A stretch of DNA of 64,000 nt from NCBI RefSeq assembly GCF_963678975.1, contig NC_089274.1, positions 30,815,053-30,879,052 on the forward strand, given 5' to 3'. Positions 1 through 12,661 of this stretch are shown in pieces (the stretch's first letter is position 1; each line of letters begins with the position of its first letter). Source of the stretch: Dysidea avara (lineage: Eukaryota > Porifera > Demospongiae > Dictyoceratida > Dysideidae). Under the pieces are notes generated by a model. The model had not been told where the DNA came from. It saw nothing but the letters and a program-made list of their open reading frames with translations, and did not search any database. The position numbers were made by a program, and so were the translations under genes.

Positions 1-1310
1 GCACCTTTTTGTTTAATTACCTGTTATTAACAGTTTCAGGACTTTTTGTTATCACCTTTTGTTTAATTATTATTATTTTTTACTCTCCGGACTTTTTGGT
101 AGCACCTTTTTGTTTAATTACCTTTTATTAACAGTTTCAGGACCATTTGGTAGCGCTAACCTTTTTGTTCAATTACCTGTTATTAATATTTTCAGGACTT
201 TTTGGTAGCACCTTTTTGTTTAATTGCCTTTTATTAACAGTTTCAGGACCTTTTGGTAGCACCTTTTTGTTTTATTACCTTTTATTAACAGTTTCAGGAC
301 GATTTGGTAGCACCTTTTTGTTCAATTACCTTTTGTTAACAGTTTCAGGACCTTTTGGTAGCACCTTTTTGTTTTATTACCTTATATTAACAGTTTCAGG
401 ACCTTTTGGTAGCACCTTTTTGTTTAATTACCTTTTATTAACAGTTTCAGGACCATTTGGTTGCACCTGTTTGTTCAATTACTTGTTATTAATAGTTTCA
501 GGACTTTTTGGTAGCACCTTTTTGTTTAATTACCTTTTATTAACAGTTTCAGGACCTTTTGGTAGCACCTTTTTGTTTAATTACCTGTTATTAACAGTTT
601 CAGGACTTTTTGGTAGCACCTTTTGTTTAATTACCTTTTATTAACAGTTTCAGCACTTTTTGATAGCACCTTTTGATTTATTATTTTTTACACACTGGAC
701 TTTTTGATAGCACCTTTTTGTTTAATTACTTTATATTAACAGTTTCAGGACTTTTTGGTAGCATCTTTTTGTTTAATTACCTTTTATTAACAGTTTCAGG
801 ACCATTTGGTAGCACCTGCTTTCTTAGTTATTATTTCTTTACAGAAATTGTAGATAAGAATGTGGTATATAGCTATAATGAAAGAATCATACAGCAAGCT
901 AGTGTTCTACTGTTCCATGGCACCATTGCTCATTTCCAATACACTACTTTAGTCCTTCGTGACTATCCTTGAATTGTTAATAGTCCATACAATTAGTTAT
1001 AATTTGTTCAGCATCTAGAAGTGTTTGCAATAAATTGTCTTCGCATAGAGTAGTACCATGCAGAGTATACAGTAATAGCACAAGCATCAGCCTGTGATAA
1101 GTACACTCACTCCACAAAGGTATATATATTAATAACTGTTCTTAACTTGTTGATACTTCACACTAATAATTATTATTGTTTAGCATTAAACAAAAATCAT
1201 TTATTTATCCCTTTAGTACAATGCAAATTTAATGTCTGAGTCTTTAATATAACACACATGTACAGAGCACGTGGGATAGAAATATACTAATTGGTGTGCA
1301 TTACAATTGT

Positions 1311-1385
1311 GGTCCTAATTGTTCAATGGTTACTGCATTGGGATGCTCACGCAGAGGTCCATGGTACAGATCCAGTGTGGGGAAC
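1311..1385 (+). other. Weak tRNA-like segment in array block
   Basis: The string ttgttcaatgg fits a pol III box A apart from its second base. It is followed by a stretch like the anticodon region of Glu-type tRNAs (gggctgctcaccc in most copies). A degraded box B-like ggtacagatcc lies about 40 bases further on, with three mismatches to the consensus. The acceptor stem does not pair well. Every block has an equivalent segment. It may be a decayed SINE head or chance similarity. Confidence 0.35.
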
Positions 1386-1455
1386 ATTTAAAAAAAATTT
1401 TTTTTTAACTTCAATTTTATGTATTTAAATAGCACATAAAATACTACTCCATCAG

Positions 1456-1550
1456 TGCCTAGTTGATGGACCAGAGTGGTTGAAGGAGACCGCTTGGGAA
1501 ACCCTGCGGGTGGTGCTGGCATCAGGGGTTCGATCCCCGGACTAGGAGCA
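1456..1550 (+). other. tRNA-Ser/Leu-like segment with box A and box B
   Basis: An acceptor-like 5' CCTAG (1458-1462) pairs exactly with 3' CTAGG (1542-1546). Between them, tggaccagagtggttgaagg resembles the D arm of class II tRNAs with single-base insertions. The string ggttcgatccc (1527-1537) is a perfect box B. The total length of about 95 nt suits a Ser/Leu tRNA with a long variable arm. The T stem and anticodon arm are imperfect, so this is a tRNA-derived relic or SINE promoter and not a working tRNA. Equivalents occur in every block except the truncated last one, for example near 3196, 10286, 50818 and 61648. Confidence 0.5.
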
Positions 1551-2558
1551 GCCAGTTTCCTCCCTTATCCTAACAGCTTTCTTCTGGTAGGTTAGCTAGG
1601 CCAAGTCACTAGCAAAGCCGATGACCAAGTCCGCGTGTGGGCCATGTGGTGCTCCACTGGCTGTTCCCTGTATCTATGACCAAGTCCGTGTGTAGTTGGG
1701 GGGCAATCAGGATTGGGCCAACTTCCCAATGTGAAATGGCACCCTCTAGTGACATTTTATTTTATTTTTACATTTTCTGGACTTTTTGGTAGCACCTTTT
1801 TGTTTAATTACCTTTTATTAACAGTTTCAGGACTTTTTGGTAGCACCTTTTGTATTATTATTATTTTTTACTCTCTGGACTTTTTGGTAGCACCTTTTTG
1901 TTTAATTACCTTTTATTAACAGTTTCAGGACCATTTGGTAGCGCTAACCTTTTTTTTCAATTACTGTTATTAATATTTTCAGGACTTTTTGGTAGCACCT
2001 TTTTGTTTAATTACCTTTTATTAACAGTTTCAGGACCTTTTGGTAGCACCTTTTTGTTTAATTACCTTTTATTAACAGTTTCAGGACCTTTTGGTAGCAC
2101 CTTTTTGTTTAATTACCTGTTATTAACAGTTTCAGGAGTTTTTGGTAGCACCTTTTGTTTAATTATTATTATTTTTTACTCTCTGGATTTTTTGGTAGCA
2201 CCTTTTTGTTTAATTACCTTTTATTAACAGTTTCAGGACCATTTGGTAGCACCTTTTTGTTCAATTACCTTTTGTTAACAGTTTCAGGACCTTTTGGTAG
2301 CACCTTTTTGTTTTATTACCATATATTAACAGTTTCAGGACTTTATGGTAGCACCTTTTGTTTAATTACCTTTGATTAACAGTTTCAGGACTTTTTGGTT
2401 GCACCTTTTTGTTTAATTGCCTTTTATTAACAGTTTCAGGACCTTTTGGTAGCACCCTTTTGTTTAATTACCTGTTATTAATAATTTCAGGACTTTTTGG
2501 TAGCACCTTTTTGTTTAATTAACTTTTATTAACAGTTTCAGGACTTTTTGGTAGCACC

Positions 2559-3522
2559 TGCTTTCTTAGTTATTATTTCTTTACAGAAATTGTAGATTAG
2601 AATGTGGTTTATAGCTATAATGAAAGAATCATACAGCAAGCTAGTGTTCTACTGTTCCATGGCACCATTGCTCATTTCCAATACACTACTTTAGTCCTTC
2701 GTGACTATCCTTGAATTGTTAATAGTCCATACAATTAGTTATAATTTGTTTAGCATCTAGAAGTGTTTGCAATAAATTGTCTTCGCATAGAGTAGTACCA
2801 TGCAGAGTATACAGTAATAGCACAAGCATCAGCCTGTGATAAGTTCACTCACTCCGCAAAGGTATATATATTAATAACTGTTCTTAACTTGTTGATACTT
2901 CACACTAATAATTATTATTGTTTAGCATTAAACAAAAATCATTTATTTATCCCTTTAGTACAATGCAAAATTAATGTCTGAGTCTTTAATATAACACACA
3001 TGTACAGAGCACGTGGGATAGAAATATACTAATTGGTGTGCATTACAATTGTGGTCCTAATTGTTCAATGGTTACTGCATTGGGCTGCTCACCCGGAGGT
3101 CCATGGTACAGATCCAGTGTGGGGAAAATTTAAAAAAAATTATTTTTTTAACTTCAATTTTATGTATTTAAATAGCACATAAAATACCACTCCATCAGTG
3201 CCTAGCTGATGGACCAGAGTGGTTGAAGGAGACCGCTTGGGAAACCCTGCGGGTGGTGCTGGCATCAGGGGTTCGATCCCCGAACTAGGAGCAGCCAGTT
3301 TCCTCCCCCATCCTAACAGCTTTCTTCTGGTAGGTTAGCTAGGCCAAGTCACTAGCAAAGCCGATGACCAAGTCCGCGTGTGGGCCATGTGGTGCTCCAC
3401 TGGCTGTTCCCTGCATCTATGACCAAGCCCGTGTGTAGTTGGGGGGCAATCAGGATTGGGCCAACTTCCCAATGTGAAATGGCACCCACTAGTGACATTT
3501 TATTTTTTTTTACATTTTCTGG
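2559..3522 (+). repeat. Conserved array block 2
   Basis: Same layout as block 1. The open tail is interrupted by TAG (gtagattagaat), a variant shared with the blocks at 9647, 16288 and 53859, which marks them as one subfamily. Confidence 0.9.
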
Positions 3523-4248
3523 ACTTTATGGTAGCACCTTTTTGTTTAATTACCTTTTATTAACAGTTTCAGGACCTTTTGGTAGCACCTTTTTGTTTAA
3601 TTACCTGTTATTAACAGTTTCAGGACTTTTTGGTAGCACCTTTTGTTTAATTATTATTTTTTACACTCTGGACTTTTTGGTAGCACCTTTTTGCTTAATT
3701 ACCTTTTATTAACAGTTTCAGGACCATTTGGTAGCGCTAACCTTTTTGTTCAATTACCTGTTATTAATATTTTCAGGACTTTTTGGTAGCACCTTTTGTT
3801 TAATTGCCTTTTATTAACAGTTTCAGGACCTTTTGGTAGCACCTTTTTGTTTAATTGCCTTTTATTAACAGTTTCAGGACCATTTGGTTGCACCTGTTTG
3901 TTCAATTACTTGTTATTAATAGTTTCAGGACTTTTTGGTAGCACCTTTTTGTTTAATTACTTTTATTAACAGTTTCAGGACCTTTTGGTAGCACCTTTTT
4001 GCTTAATTACCTGTTATTAACAGTTTCAGGACTTTTTGGTAGCACCTTTTTGTTTAATTACTTTTATTAACAGTTTCAGGACTTTTTGGTTGCACCTTTT
4101 GTTTAATTGCCTTTTATTAACAGTTTCAGGACCTTTTGGTAGCACCCTTTTGATTAATTACCTGTTATTAATAATTTCAGGACTTTTTGGTAGCACCTTT
4201 TTGTTTAATTACCTTTTATTAACAGTTTCAGAAATTTTTGGTAACACC

Positions 4249-5212
4249 TGCTTTCTTAGTTATTATTTCTTTACAGAAATTGTAGATAAGAATGTGGTAT
4301 ATAGCTATAATGAAAGAATCATACATCAAGCTAGTGTTCTACTGTTCCATGGCACCATTGCTCATTTCCAATTCACTACTTTAGTCCTTCGTGACTATCC
4401 TTGAATTGTTAATAGTCCATACAATTAGTTATAATTTGTTTAGCATCTAGAAGTGTTTGCAATAAATTGTCTTCGCATAGAGTAGTACCATGCAGAGTAT
4501 ACAGTAATAGCACAAGCATCAGCCTGTGATAAGTACACTCACTCCGCAAAGGTATATATATTAATAACTGTTCTTAACTTGTTGATACTTCACACTAATA
4601 ATTATTATTGTTTAGCATTAAACAAAAATCATTTATTTATCCCTTTAGTACAATGCAAAAATAATGTCTGAGTCTTTAATATAACACACATGTACAGAGC
4701 ACGTGGGATAGAAATATACTAATTGGTGTGCATTACAATTGTGGTAATAATTGTTCAATGGTTACTGCATTGGGCTGCTCACCTGCAGGTCCATGGTACA
4801 GATCCAGTGTGGGGAACATTTAAAAAAATTTTTTTTTAACTTCAATTTTATGTATTTAAATAGCACATAAAATACTACTCCATCAGTGCCTAGCTGATGG
4901 ACCAGAATGGTTGAAGGAGACCGCTTGGGAAACCCTACGGGTGGTGCTGGCATCAGGGGTTCGATCCCCGGACTAGGAGCAGCCAGTTTCCTCCCTTATC
5001 CAAACGGCTTTCTTCTGGTAGGTTAGCTAGGCCAAGTCACTAGCAAAGCCGATGACCAAGTCCGCATGTGGGCCATGCGGTGCTCCACCGGCTGCTCCCT
5101 GCAACCATGACCAAGTCCGTGCGTAGTTGGGGGGCAATAAGGATTGGGCCAACTTCCCTATGTGAAATGGCACCCACTAGTGACATTTTATTTTTTTTTA
5201 CATTTTCTAGAC
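4249..5212 (+). repeat. Conserved array block 3
   Basis: The open tail is intact (no TAG). The tRNA-like part has several private changes (ccagaatgg, accctacgg), and 'gtggtaataattg' replaces the usual 'gtggtcctaattg', a change shared with the block at 22269. Confidence 0.9.
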
Positions 5213-5627
5213 TTTTTGGTAGCACCTTTTTGTTTAATTACCTTTTATTAACAGTTTCAGCACTTTTTGATAGCACCTTTCGATTAATTATTTTTTACAC
5301 ACTCTGGACTTTTTGTTAGCACTTTTTTGTTTAATTAACTTATATTAACAGTTTCAGGACTTTTTGGTAGCACCTTTTGTTTAATTACCTTTTATTAACA
5401 GTTTTAGGACTTTTTGGTAGCACCTTTTTGTTTAATTACTTTTTATTAACAGTTTCAGGACCTTTTCTTAGCACCCTTTTGTTTAATTACCTGTTATTAA
5501 TAATTTCAGGACATTTTGGTACAACCTTTTTGTTTAATTACCTTTTATTAACAGTTTCAGGACTTTTTGGTTTCACCTTTTCGTTAATTATCATTATTTT
5601 TTACACTCTGGTCGTTTTGGTAAGACC

Positions 5628-6579
5628 GTCTTTTTTAGTCATTTCTTTACAGAAATTGTAAATAAGAATGTGGTATATAGCTATAATGAAAAAAAATACA
5701 GCAAGCTAGTGTTCTACTGTTCCATGGCACCATTGCTCATTTCCAATACACTACTTTAGTCCTTCGTGACTATCCTTGAATTGTTAATAGTCCATACAAT
5801 TAGTTATAATTTGTTCAGCATCTAGAAGTGTTTGCAATAAATTGTCTTCGCATAGAGTAGTACCATGCAGAGTATACAGTAATAGCACAAGCATCAGCCA
5901 GTGATAAGTACACTCACTCCGCAAAGGTATATATATTAATAACTGTTCTTAACTTGTTGATACTTCACACTAATAATTATTATTGTTTAGCATTAAACAA
6001 AAATAATTTATTTATCCCTTTAGTACAATGCAAAATTAATGTCTGAGTCTTTAATATAACACACATGTACAGAGCACGTGGGATAGAAATATACTAATTG
6101 GTGTGCATTACAATTGTGGTCCTAATTGTTCAATGGTTACTGCATTGGGCTGCTCACCCGGAGGTCCATGGTACAGATCCAGTGTGGGGAATATTTAATT
6201 TTTTTTAACTTCAATTTTATGTATTTAAATAGCACATAAAATACTACTCCATCAGTGCGTAGCTGATGGACCAGAGTGGTTGAAGGAGACCGCTTGGGAA
6301 ACCCTGCGGGTGGTGCTGGCATCAGGGGTTCTATCCCCGGACCAGGAGCAGCCAGTTTCCTCCCCCATCCTAACAGCTTTCTTCTGGTAGGTTAGCTAGG
6401 CCAAGTCACTAGCAAAGCCGATGACCAAGTCCGCGTGTGGGCCATGTGGTGCTCCACTGGCTGTTCCCTGTATCTATGACCAAGTCCGTGTGTAGTTGAT
6501 GAGCAATCAGGATTGGGCCAACTTCCCAATGTGAAATGGCAACCACTAGTGACATTTTATTTTTTTTTACATTTTCTGG
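5628..6579 (+). repeat. Conserved array block 4, divergent 5' end
   Basis: The 5' end is altered (gaccgtcttttttagtc) and a few bases are missing where other copies read gaaagaatcatacag, so the tail frame is broken. The central A-run is replaced by aatatttaattttttt, a variant shared with the blocks at 7354 and 51568. Confidence 0.88.
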
Positions 6580-7353
6580 ATTTTTTGCTAGCACCTTTTT
6601 GTTTAATTACCTTTTATTAACAGTTTCAGGACCTTTTGGTAGCACCTTTTTGTTTAATTACCTGTTATTAACAGTTTCAGGACTTTTTGGTAGCACCTTT
6701 TGTTTAATTATTATTATTTTTTACACTCTGGACTTTTTGGTAGCACCTTTTTGTTTAATTACCTTTTATTAACAGTTTCAGGACCATTTGGTAGCGCTAA
6801 CCTTTTTGTTCAATTACCTGTTATTAATATTTTAAGGACTTTTTTGTAGCACCTTTTTGTTTAATTGCCTTTTATTAACAGTTTCAGGACCTTTTGGTAG
6901 CACCTTTTTGTTTAATTACCTTTTATTAACAGTTTAAGGACCATTTAGTTGCACCTGTTTGTTCAATTACTTGTTATTAATAGTTTCAGGACTTTATGGT
7001 AGCACCTTTTTGTTTAATTACTTTTATTAACAGTTTCAGGACCTTTTGGTAGCACCTTTTTGTTTAATTACCTGTTATTAACAGTTTCAGGACTTTTTGG
7101 TAGCACCTTTTTGTTTAATTACCTTTTATTAACAGTTTCAGCACTTTTTGATAGCAACTTTTGATTAATTATTTTTTACACACTGGTCTTTTTGATAGCA
7201 CTTTTTTGTTTTATTACCTTATATTAACAGTTTCAGGACTTTTGGTAGCACCTTTTGTTTAATTACCTTTTATTAACAGTTTCAGGACTTTTTGGGTGCA
7301 CCTTTTTGTTTAATTGCCTTTTATTAACAGTTTCAGGACTTTTTGGTAGCACC

Positions 7354-8309
7354 TGCTTTCTTAGTTATTATTTCTTTACAGAAATTGTAGATAAGAATGT
7401 GGTATATAGCTATAATGAAAGAATCATACAGCAAGCTAGTGTTCTACTGTTCCATGGCACCATTACTCATTTCCAATTCACTACTTTAGTCCTTCGTGAC
7501 TATCCTTGAATTGTTAATAGTCCATACAATTAGTTATAATTTGTTCAGCATCTAGAAGTGTTTGCAATAAATTGTCTTCGCATAGAGTAGTACCATGCAG
7601 AGTATACAGAAATAGCACAAGCATCAGCCTGTGATAAGTACACTCACTCCGCAAAGGTATATATATTGATAACTGTTCTTAACTTGTTGATACTTCACAC
7701 TAATAATTATTATTGATTAGCATTAAACAAAAATAATTTATTTATCCCTTTAGTACAATGCAAAATTAATGTCTGAGTCTTTAATATAACACACATGTAC
7801 AGAGCACGTGGGATAAAAATATACTAATTGGTGTGCATTACAATTGTGGTCCTAATTGTTCAATGGTTACTGCATTGGGCTGCTCACCCGGAGGTCCATG
7901 GTACAGATCCAGTGTGGGGAATATTTAATTTTTTTTAACTTCAATTTTATGTATTTAAATAGCACATAAAATACTACTCCATCAGTGCCTAGCTGATGGA
8001 CCAGAGTGGTTGAAGGAGACCGCTTGGGAAACCCTGCGGGTGGTGCTGGCATCAGGGGCTCTATCCCCGGACCAGGAGCAGCCAGTTTCCTCCTCCATCC
8101 TAACAGCTTTCTTCTGGTAGGTTAGCTAGGCCAAGTCACTAGCAAAGCCGATGACCAAGTCCGCGTGTGGGCCATGTGGTGCTCCACTGGCTGTTCCCTG
8201 TATCTATGACCAAGTCCGTGTGTAGTTGGGGGGCAATCAGGATTGGGCCAACTTCCCAATGTGAAATGGCACCCACTAGTGACATTTTATTTTTTTTTAC
8301 ATTTTCTGG
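7354..8309 (+). repeat. Conserved array block 5
   Basis: Carries the short aatatttaattttttt centre and box B changed to ggctctatccc. Its closest relative in the window is the block at 51568, at an offset of 44214. Confidence 0.9.
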
Positions 8310-9646
8310 ATTTTTTGCTAGCACCTTTTTGTTTAATTACCTTTTATTAACAGTTTCAGGACCTTTTGGTAGCACCTTTTTGTTTAATTACCTGTTATTA
8401 ACAGTTTCAGGACTTTTTGGTAGCACCTTTTGTTTAATTATTATTACTTTTTACACTCTTGACTTTTTGGTAGCACCTTTTTGTTTAATTACCTTTTATT
8501 AAAAGTTTCAGGACCATTTGGTAGCGCTAACCTTTTTGTTCAATTACCTGTTATTAATATTTTCAGGACTTTTTGGTAGCACCTTTTTGTTTAATTACCT
8601 TTTATTAACAGTTTCAGGACCTTTTGGTAGCACCTTTTTGTTTAATTACCTGTTATTAACAGTTTCAGGACTTTTTGGTAGCACCTTTTGTTTAATTATC
8701 ATTACTTTTTACACTCTGGACTTTTTGGTAGCACCTTTTTGTTTAATTGCCTTTTATTAACAGTTTCAGGACCTTTTGGTAGCACCTTTTTGTTTAATTA
8801 CCTTTTATTAACAGTTTCAGGACCATTTGGTTACTCCTGTTTGTTCAATTACTTGTTATTAATAGTTTCAGGACTTTTTGGTAGCACCTTTTTGTTTAAT
8901 TACTTTTATTAACAGTTTCAGAACCTTTTGGTAGCACCTTTTTGTTTAATTACCTGTTATTAACAGTTTCAGGACTTTTTAGTACCACCTTTTTGTTTAA
9001 TTACCTTTTATTAACAGTTTCAGCACTTTTTGATAGCAACTTTTGATTAATTATTTTTTACACACTCTGTTCTTTTTGATAGCACTTTTTTGTTTTATTA
9101 CCTTTTATTAACAGTTTCAGGACCTTTTGGTAGCACCTTTTTGTTTAATTACCTTTTATTAACAGTTTCAGGACCTTTTGGTAGCACCTTTTTGTTTAAT
9201 TACCTGTTATTAACAGTTTCAGGACTTTTTGGTAGCACCTTTTGTTTAGTTATTATTATTTTTTACTCTCTGGACTTTTTGGTAGCACCTTTTTGTTTAA
9301 TTACCTTTTATTAACAGTTTCAGGACCATTAGGTAGCACCTTTTTGTTCAATTACCTTTTATTAACAGTTTCAGGACCTTTTGGTAGCACCTTTTTGTTT
9401 TATTACCTTATATTAACAGTTTCAGGACTTCATGGTAGCACCTTTTGTTTAATTACCTTTGATTAACAGTTTCAGGACTTTTTAGTTGCACCTTTTTGTT
9501 TAATTGCCTTTTATTAACAGTTTCAGGACCTTTTGTAAGCACCCTTTTGTTTAATTACCTGTTATTAATAATTTCAGGACTTTTTGGTAGCACCTTTTTG
9601 TTTAATTAACTTTTATTAACAGTTTCAGGACTTTTTGGTAGCACCT

Positions 9647-10609
9647 GCTTTCTTAGTTATTATTTCTTTACAGAAATTGTAGATTAGAATGTGGTTTATA
9701 GCTATAATGAAAGAATCATACAGCAAGCTAGTGTTCTACTGTTCCATGGCACCATTGCTCATTTCCAATACACTACTTTAGTCCTTCGTGACTATCCTTG
9801 AATTGTTAATAGTCCATACAATTAGTTATAATTTGTTTAGCATCTAGAAGTGTTTGCAATAAATTGTCTTCGCATAGAGTAGTACCATGCAGAGTATACA
9901 GTAATAGCACAAGCATCAGCCTGTGATAAGTTCACTCACTCCGCAAAGGTATATATATTAATAACTGTTCTTAACTTGTTGATACTTCACACTAATAATT
10001 ATTATTGTTTAGCATTAAACAAAAATCATTTATTTATCCCTTTAGTACAATGCAAAATTAATGTCTGAGTATTTAATATAACACACATGTACAGAGCACG
10101 TGGGATAGAAATATACTAATTGGTGTGCATTACAATTGTGGTCCTAATTGTTCAATGGTTACTGCATTGGGCTGCTCACCCGGAGGTCCATGGTACAGAT
10201 CCAGTGTGGGGAACATTTAAAAAAAAAATTTTTTTAACTTCAATTTTATGTATTTAAATAGCACATAAAATACCACTCCATCAGTGCCTAGCTGATGGAC
10301 CAGAGTGGTTGAAGGAGACCGCTTGGGAAACCCTGCGGGTGGTGCTGGCATCAGGGGTTCGATCCCCGGACCAGGAGCAGCCAGTTTCCTCCCTTATCCT
10401 AACAGCTTTCTTCTGGTAGGTTAGCTAGGCCAAGTCACTAGCAAAGCCGATGACCAAGTCCGCGTGTGGGCCATGTGGTGCTCCACTGGCTGTTCTCTGT
10501 ATCTATGACCAAGTCCGTGTGTAGTTGGGGGGCAATCAGGATTGGGCCAACTTCCCAATGTGAAATGGCACCCACTAGTGACATTTTATTTTTTTTTTAC
10601 ATTTTCTGG
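9647..10609 (+). repeat. Conserved array block 6
   Basis: TAG-type tail. It is duplicated 6641 bp downstream at 16288 and has a close relative at 53859. Confidence 0.9.
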
Positions 10610-11096
10610 ACTTTTTGGTAGCACCTTTTTGTTTAATTACCTTTTATTAACAGTTTCAGGACCTTTTGGTAGCACCTTTTTGTTTAATTACCTGTTATTA
10701 ACAGTTTCAGGACTTTATGGTAGCACCTTTTGTTTAATTATTACTATTTTTTACATTCTGGACTTTTTGGTAGCACCTTTTTGTTTAATTACCTTTTATT
10801 AACAGTTTCAGGACCTTTTGGTAGCACCTTTTTGTTTAATTACCTTTTATTAACAGTTTCAGGAACTTTTGGTAGCACCTTTTTGTTTAATTACCTGTTA
10901 TTAACAGTTTCAGGACTTTTTGGTAGCTCCTTTTGTTTAATTACCTTTTATTAACAGTTTGAGCACTTTTTGATAGCACCTTTTGTTTACTTAATATTTT
11001 TTACACACTCTAGACTTTTTGATAACACCTTTTTGTTTAATTATTATTATTTTTTACACTCTCTGGACTTTTTGGTAGCACCATTTTGTTTAATTA

Positions 11097-11454
11097 GGCC
11101 AATGAAACTTGATTACCAGTTTCTCGCTCAGATTTTTGAAAATTTGATGCGGGCGGGCGGTAATTATTCATTATTCATCATTTTCCAAAAGGCACAACAC
11201 ACATCCCAAACATGAAGATTTCTGCCAAAAAAGTGAGTCTACATTTATTACTCGTACATTAAATAGCTAAAATACGTTACTAATCCATATAACAAGTGAT
11301 TTTTCCATTAGAGTATAGCTCATTGCTCCATTAGAGTAAAAGTGACTGCTCTATTAGAGTATTTCAATCTGAAATACCAATAATGAAATTCCATGCGGGT
11401 GTATCAAAAGCATGCGGGCGATGACGCGAAACTGCTAATCAAATTTCATTGGCC
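11097..11454. mobile_element. Harbinger-like MITE, array copy 1
   Basis: A 358-bp element with inverted ends ggccaatgaaa...tttcattggcc, flanked on both sides by TTA. Three-base TTA/TAA duplications and GG(C/G)C-type termini are typical of PIF/Harbinger elements. The interior contains gcgggcggg motifs near each end and three 'attagagta' motifs. I see no transposase. Short frames run across it by chance. Confidence 0.75.
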
Positions 11455-11698
11455 TTACCTTTTATTAACAGTTTCAGGACCTTTTGGTAGCACCTTTTTG
11501 TTTAATTACATTTTGTTAACAGTTTCAGGACTTTTTGGTAGCACCTTTTTGTTTAATTACCTTTTATTAACAGTTTAGGAACCTTTTGGTAGCACCATTT
11601 TGTTTAATTACCTGTTATTAATAGTTTCAGGACTTTTTGGTAGCTCCTTTTTGATTAATTACCTTTTATTAACAGTTTAAAGACCTTTTGGTAGCACC

Positions 11699-12661
11699 TG
11701 CTTGTTTAGTTATTATTTCTTTACAGAAATTGTAAATAAGAATGTGGTATATAGCTATAATGAAAGAATCATACAGCAAGCTAGTGTTCTACTGTTCCAT
11801 GGCACCATTGCTCATTTCCAATCCACTACTTTAGTCCTTCGTGACTATCCTTGAAATGTTAATAGTCCATACAATTAGTTATAATTTGTTCAGCATCTAG
11901 AAGTGTTTGCAATAAATTGTCTTCGCATAGAGTAGTACCATGCAGAGTATACAGTAATAGCACAAGCATCAGCCTGTGATAAGTACACTCATTTCGCAAA
12001 GGTATATATATTAATAACTGTTCTTAACTTGTTGATACTTCACACTAATAATTATTATTGTTTAGCATTAAACAAAAATCATTTATTTATCCCTTTAGTA
12101 CAATGCAAAATGAATGTCTGAGTCTTTAATATAACACACATGTACAGAGCACGTGAGATAGAAATATACTAATTGGTGTGCATTACGATTGTGGTCCTAA
12201 TTGTTCAATGGTTACTGCATTGGGCTGCTCACCAGGAGGTCCATGGTACAGATCCAGTGTGGGGAACATTAAAAAAAAAATTTTTTAAACTTCAATTTTA
12301 TGTATTTAAATAGCACATAAAATACTACTCCATCTGTGGCTAGCTGATGGACCAGAGTGGTTGAAGGAGACCGCTTGGGAAACCCTGCGGGTGGTGCTGG
12401 CATCAGGGGTTCGATCCCCGGACCAGGAGCAGCCAGTTTCCTCCCTTATCCTAACAGCTTTCTTCTGGTAGGTTAGCTAGGCCAAGTCACTAGCAAAGCC
12501 GATGACCAAGTCCGCGTGTGGGCCATGTGGTGCTCCACTGGCTGTTCCCTGTATCTATGACCAAGTCCATGTGTAGTTGGGGGGCAGTCAGGATTGGGCC
12601 AACTTCCCAATGTGAAATGGCACCCACTAGTGACATTTTATTTTTTTTTTACATTTTCTGG
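11699..12661 (+). repeat. Conserved array block 7
   Basis: Begins gcttgtttag rather than gctttcttag, a subfamily mark shared with the blocks at 13747, 18340, 20388, 57550, 61018 and 63155. 'gagatagaaat' and 'catctgtggctag' are shared with 18340 and 57550. Confidence 0.9.

Larger units (their letters stand above)
818..1780 (+). repeat. Conserved array block 1 (reference copy)
   Basis: The block starts at gctttcttagttattatttc and ends at cattttctgg, where the 51-bp units resume. In order it holds: a 3' splice-like tttctttacag; a 54-codon open tail ending LVLRDYP at 972; an AT-rich middle; a weak tRNA-like stretch (about 1311-1385); an A-run/T-run; a Ser/Leu-type tRNA-like segment (about 1456-1550); and two related motifs 'atgaccaagtccg(c/t)gtgtg' about 60 bp apart. 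I see no open frame across the block. Its upstream context (accatttggtagcacct) matches the insertion site of the giant element. Confidence 0.9.

Noticed and set aside
147-644. Long frames with FGSTFLFNYLLLTVSG repeats as a membrane-protein gene
   Set aside because: The 51-bp period keeps one frame open automatically. Units with indels break it everywhere, and there are no unique domains or gene-like ends.
836-972. The 54-residue tail in each block (TEIVDKNVVYSYNER...LVLRDYP) as a conserved gene
   Set aside because: Several blocks carry an in-frame TAG or indels in it, and conservation is no higher than in the non-coding rest of the block.
1456-1550. Functional tRNA gene
   Set aside because: The T stem and anticodon arm do not pair properly, and extra bases sit in the D arm.
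4762-5225. Repeated minus-strand 61-70-codon frames in blocks (MPAPPVGFPKR..., MLPKSLENVKK...)
   Set aside because: They lie across the tRNA-like segment and the end of each block. They recur only because the block recurs, and they are interrupted in other copies.
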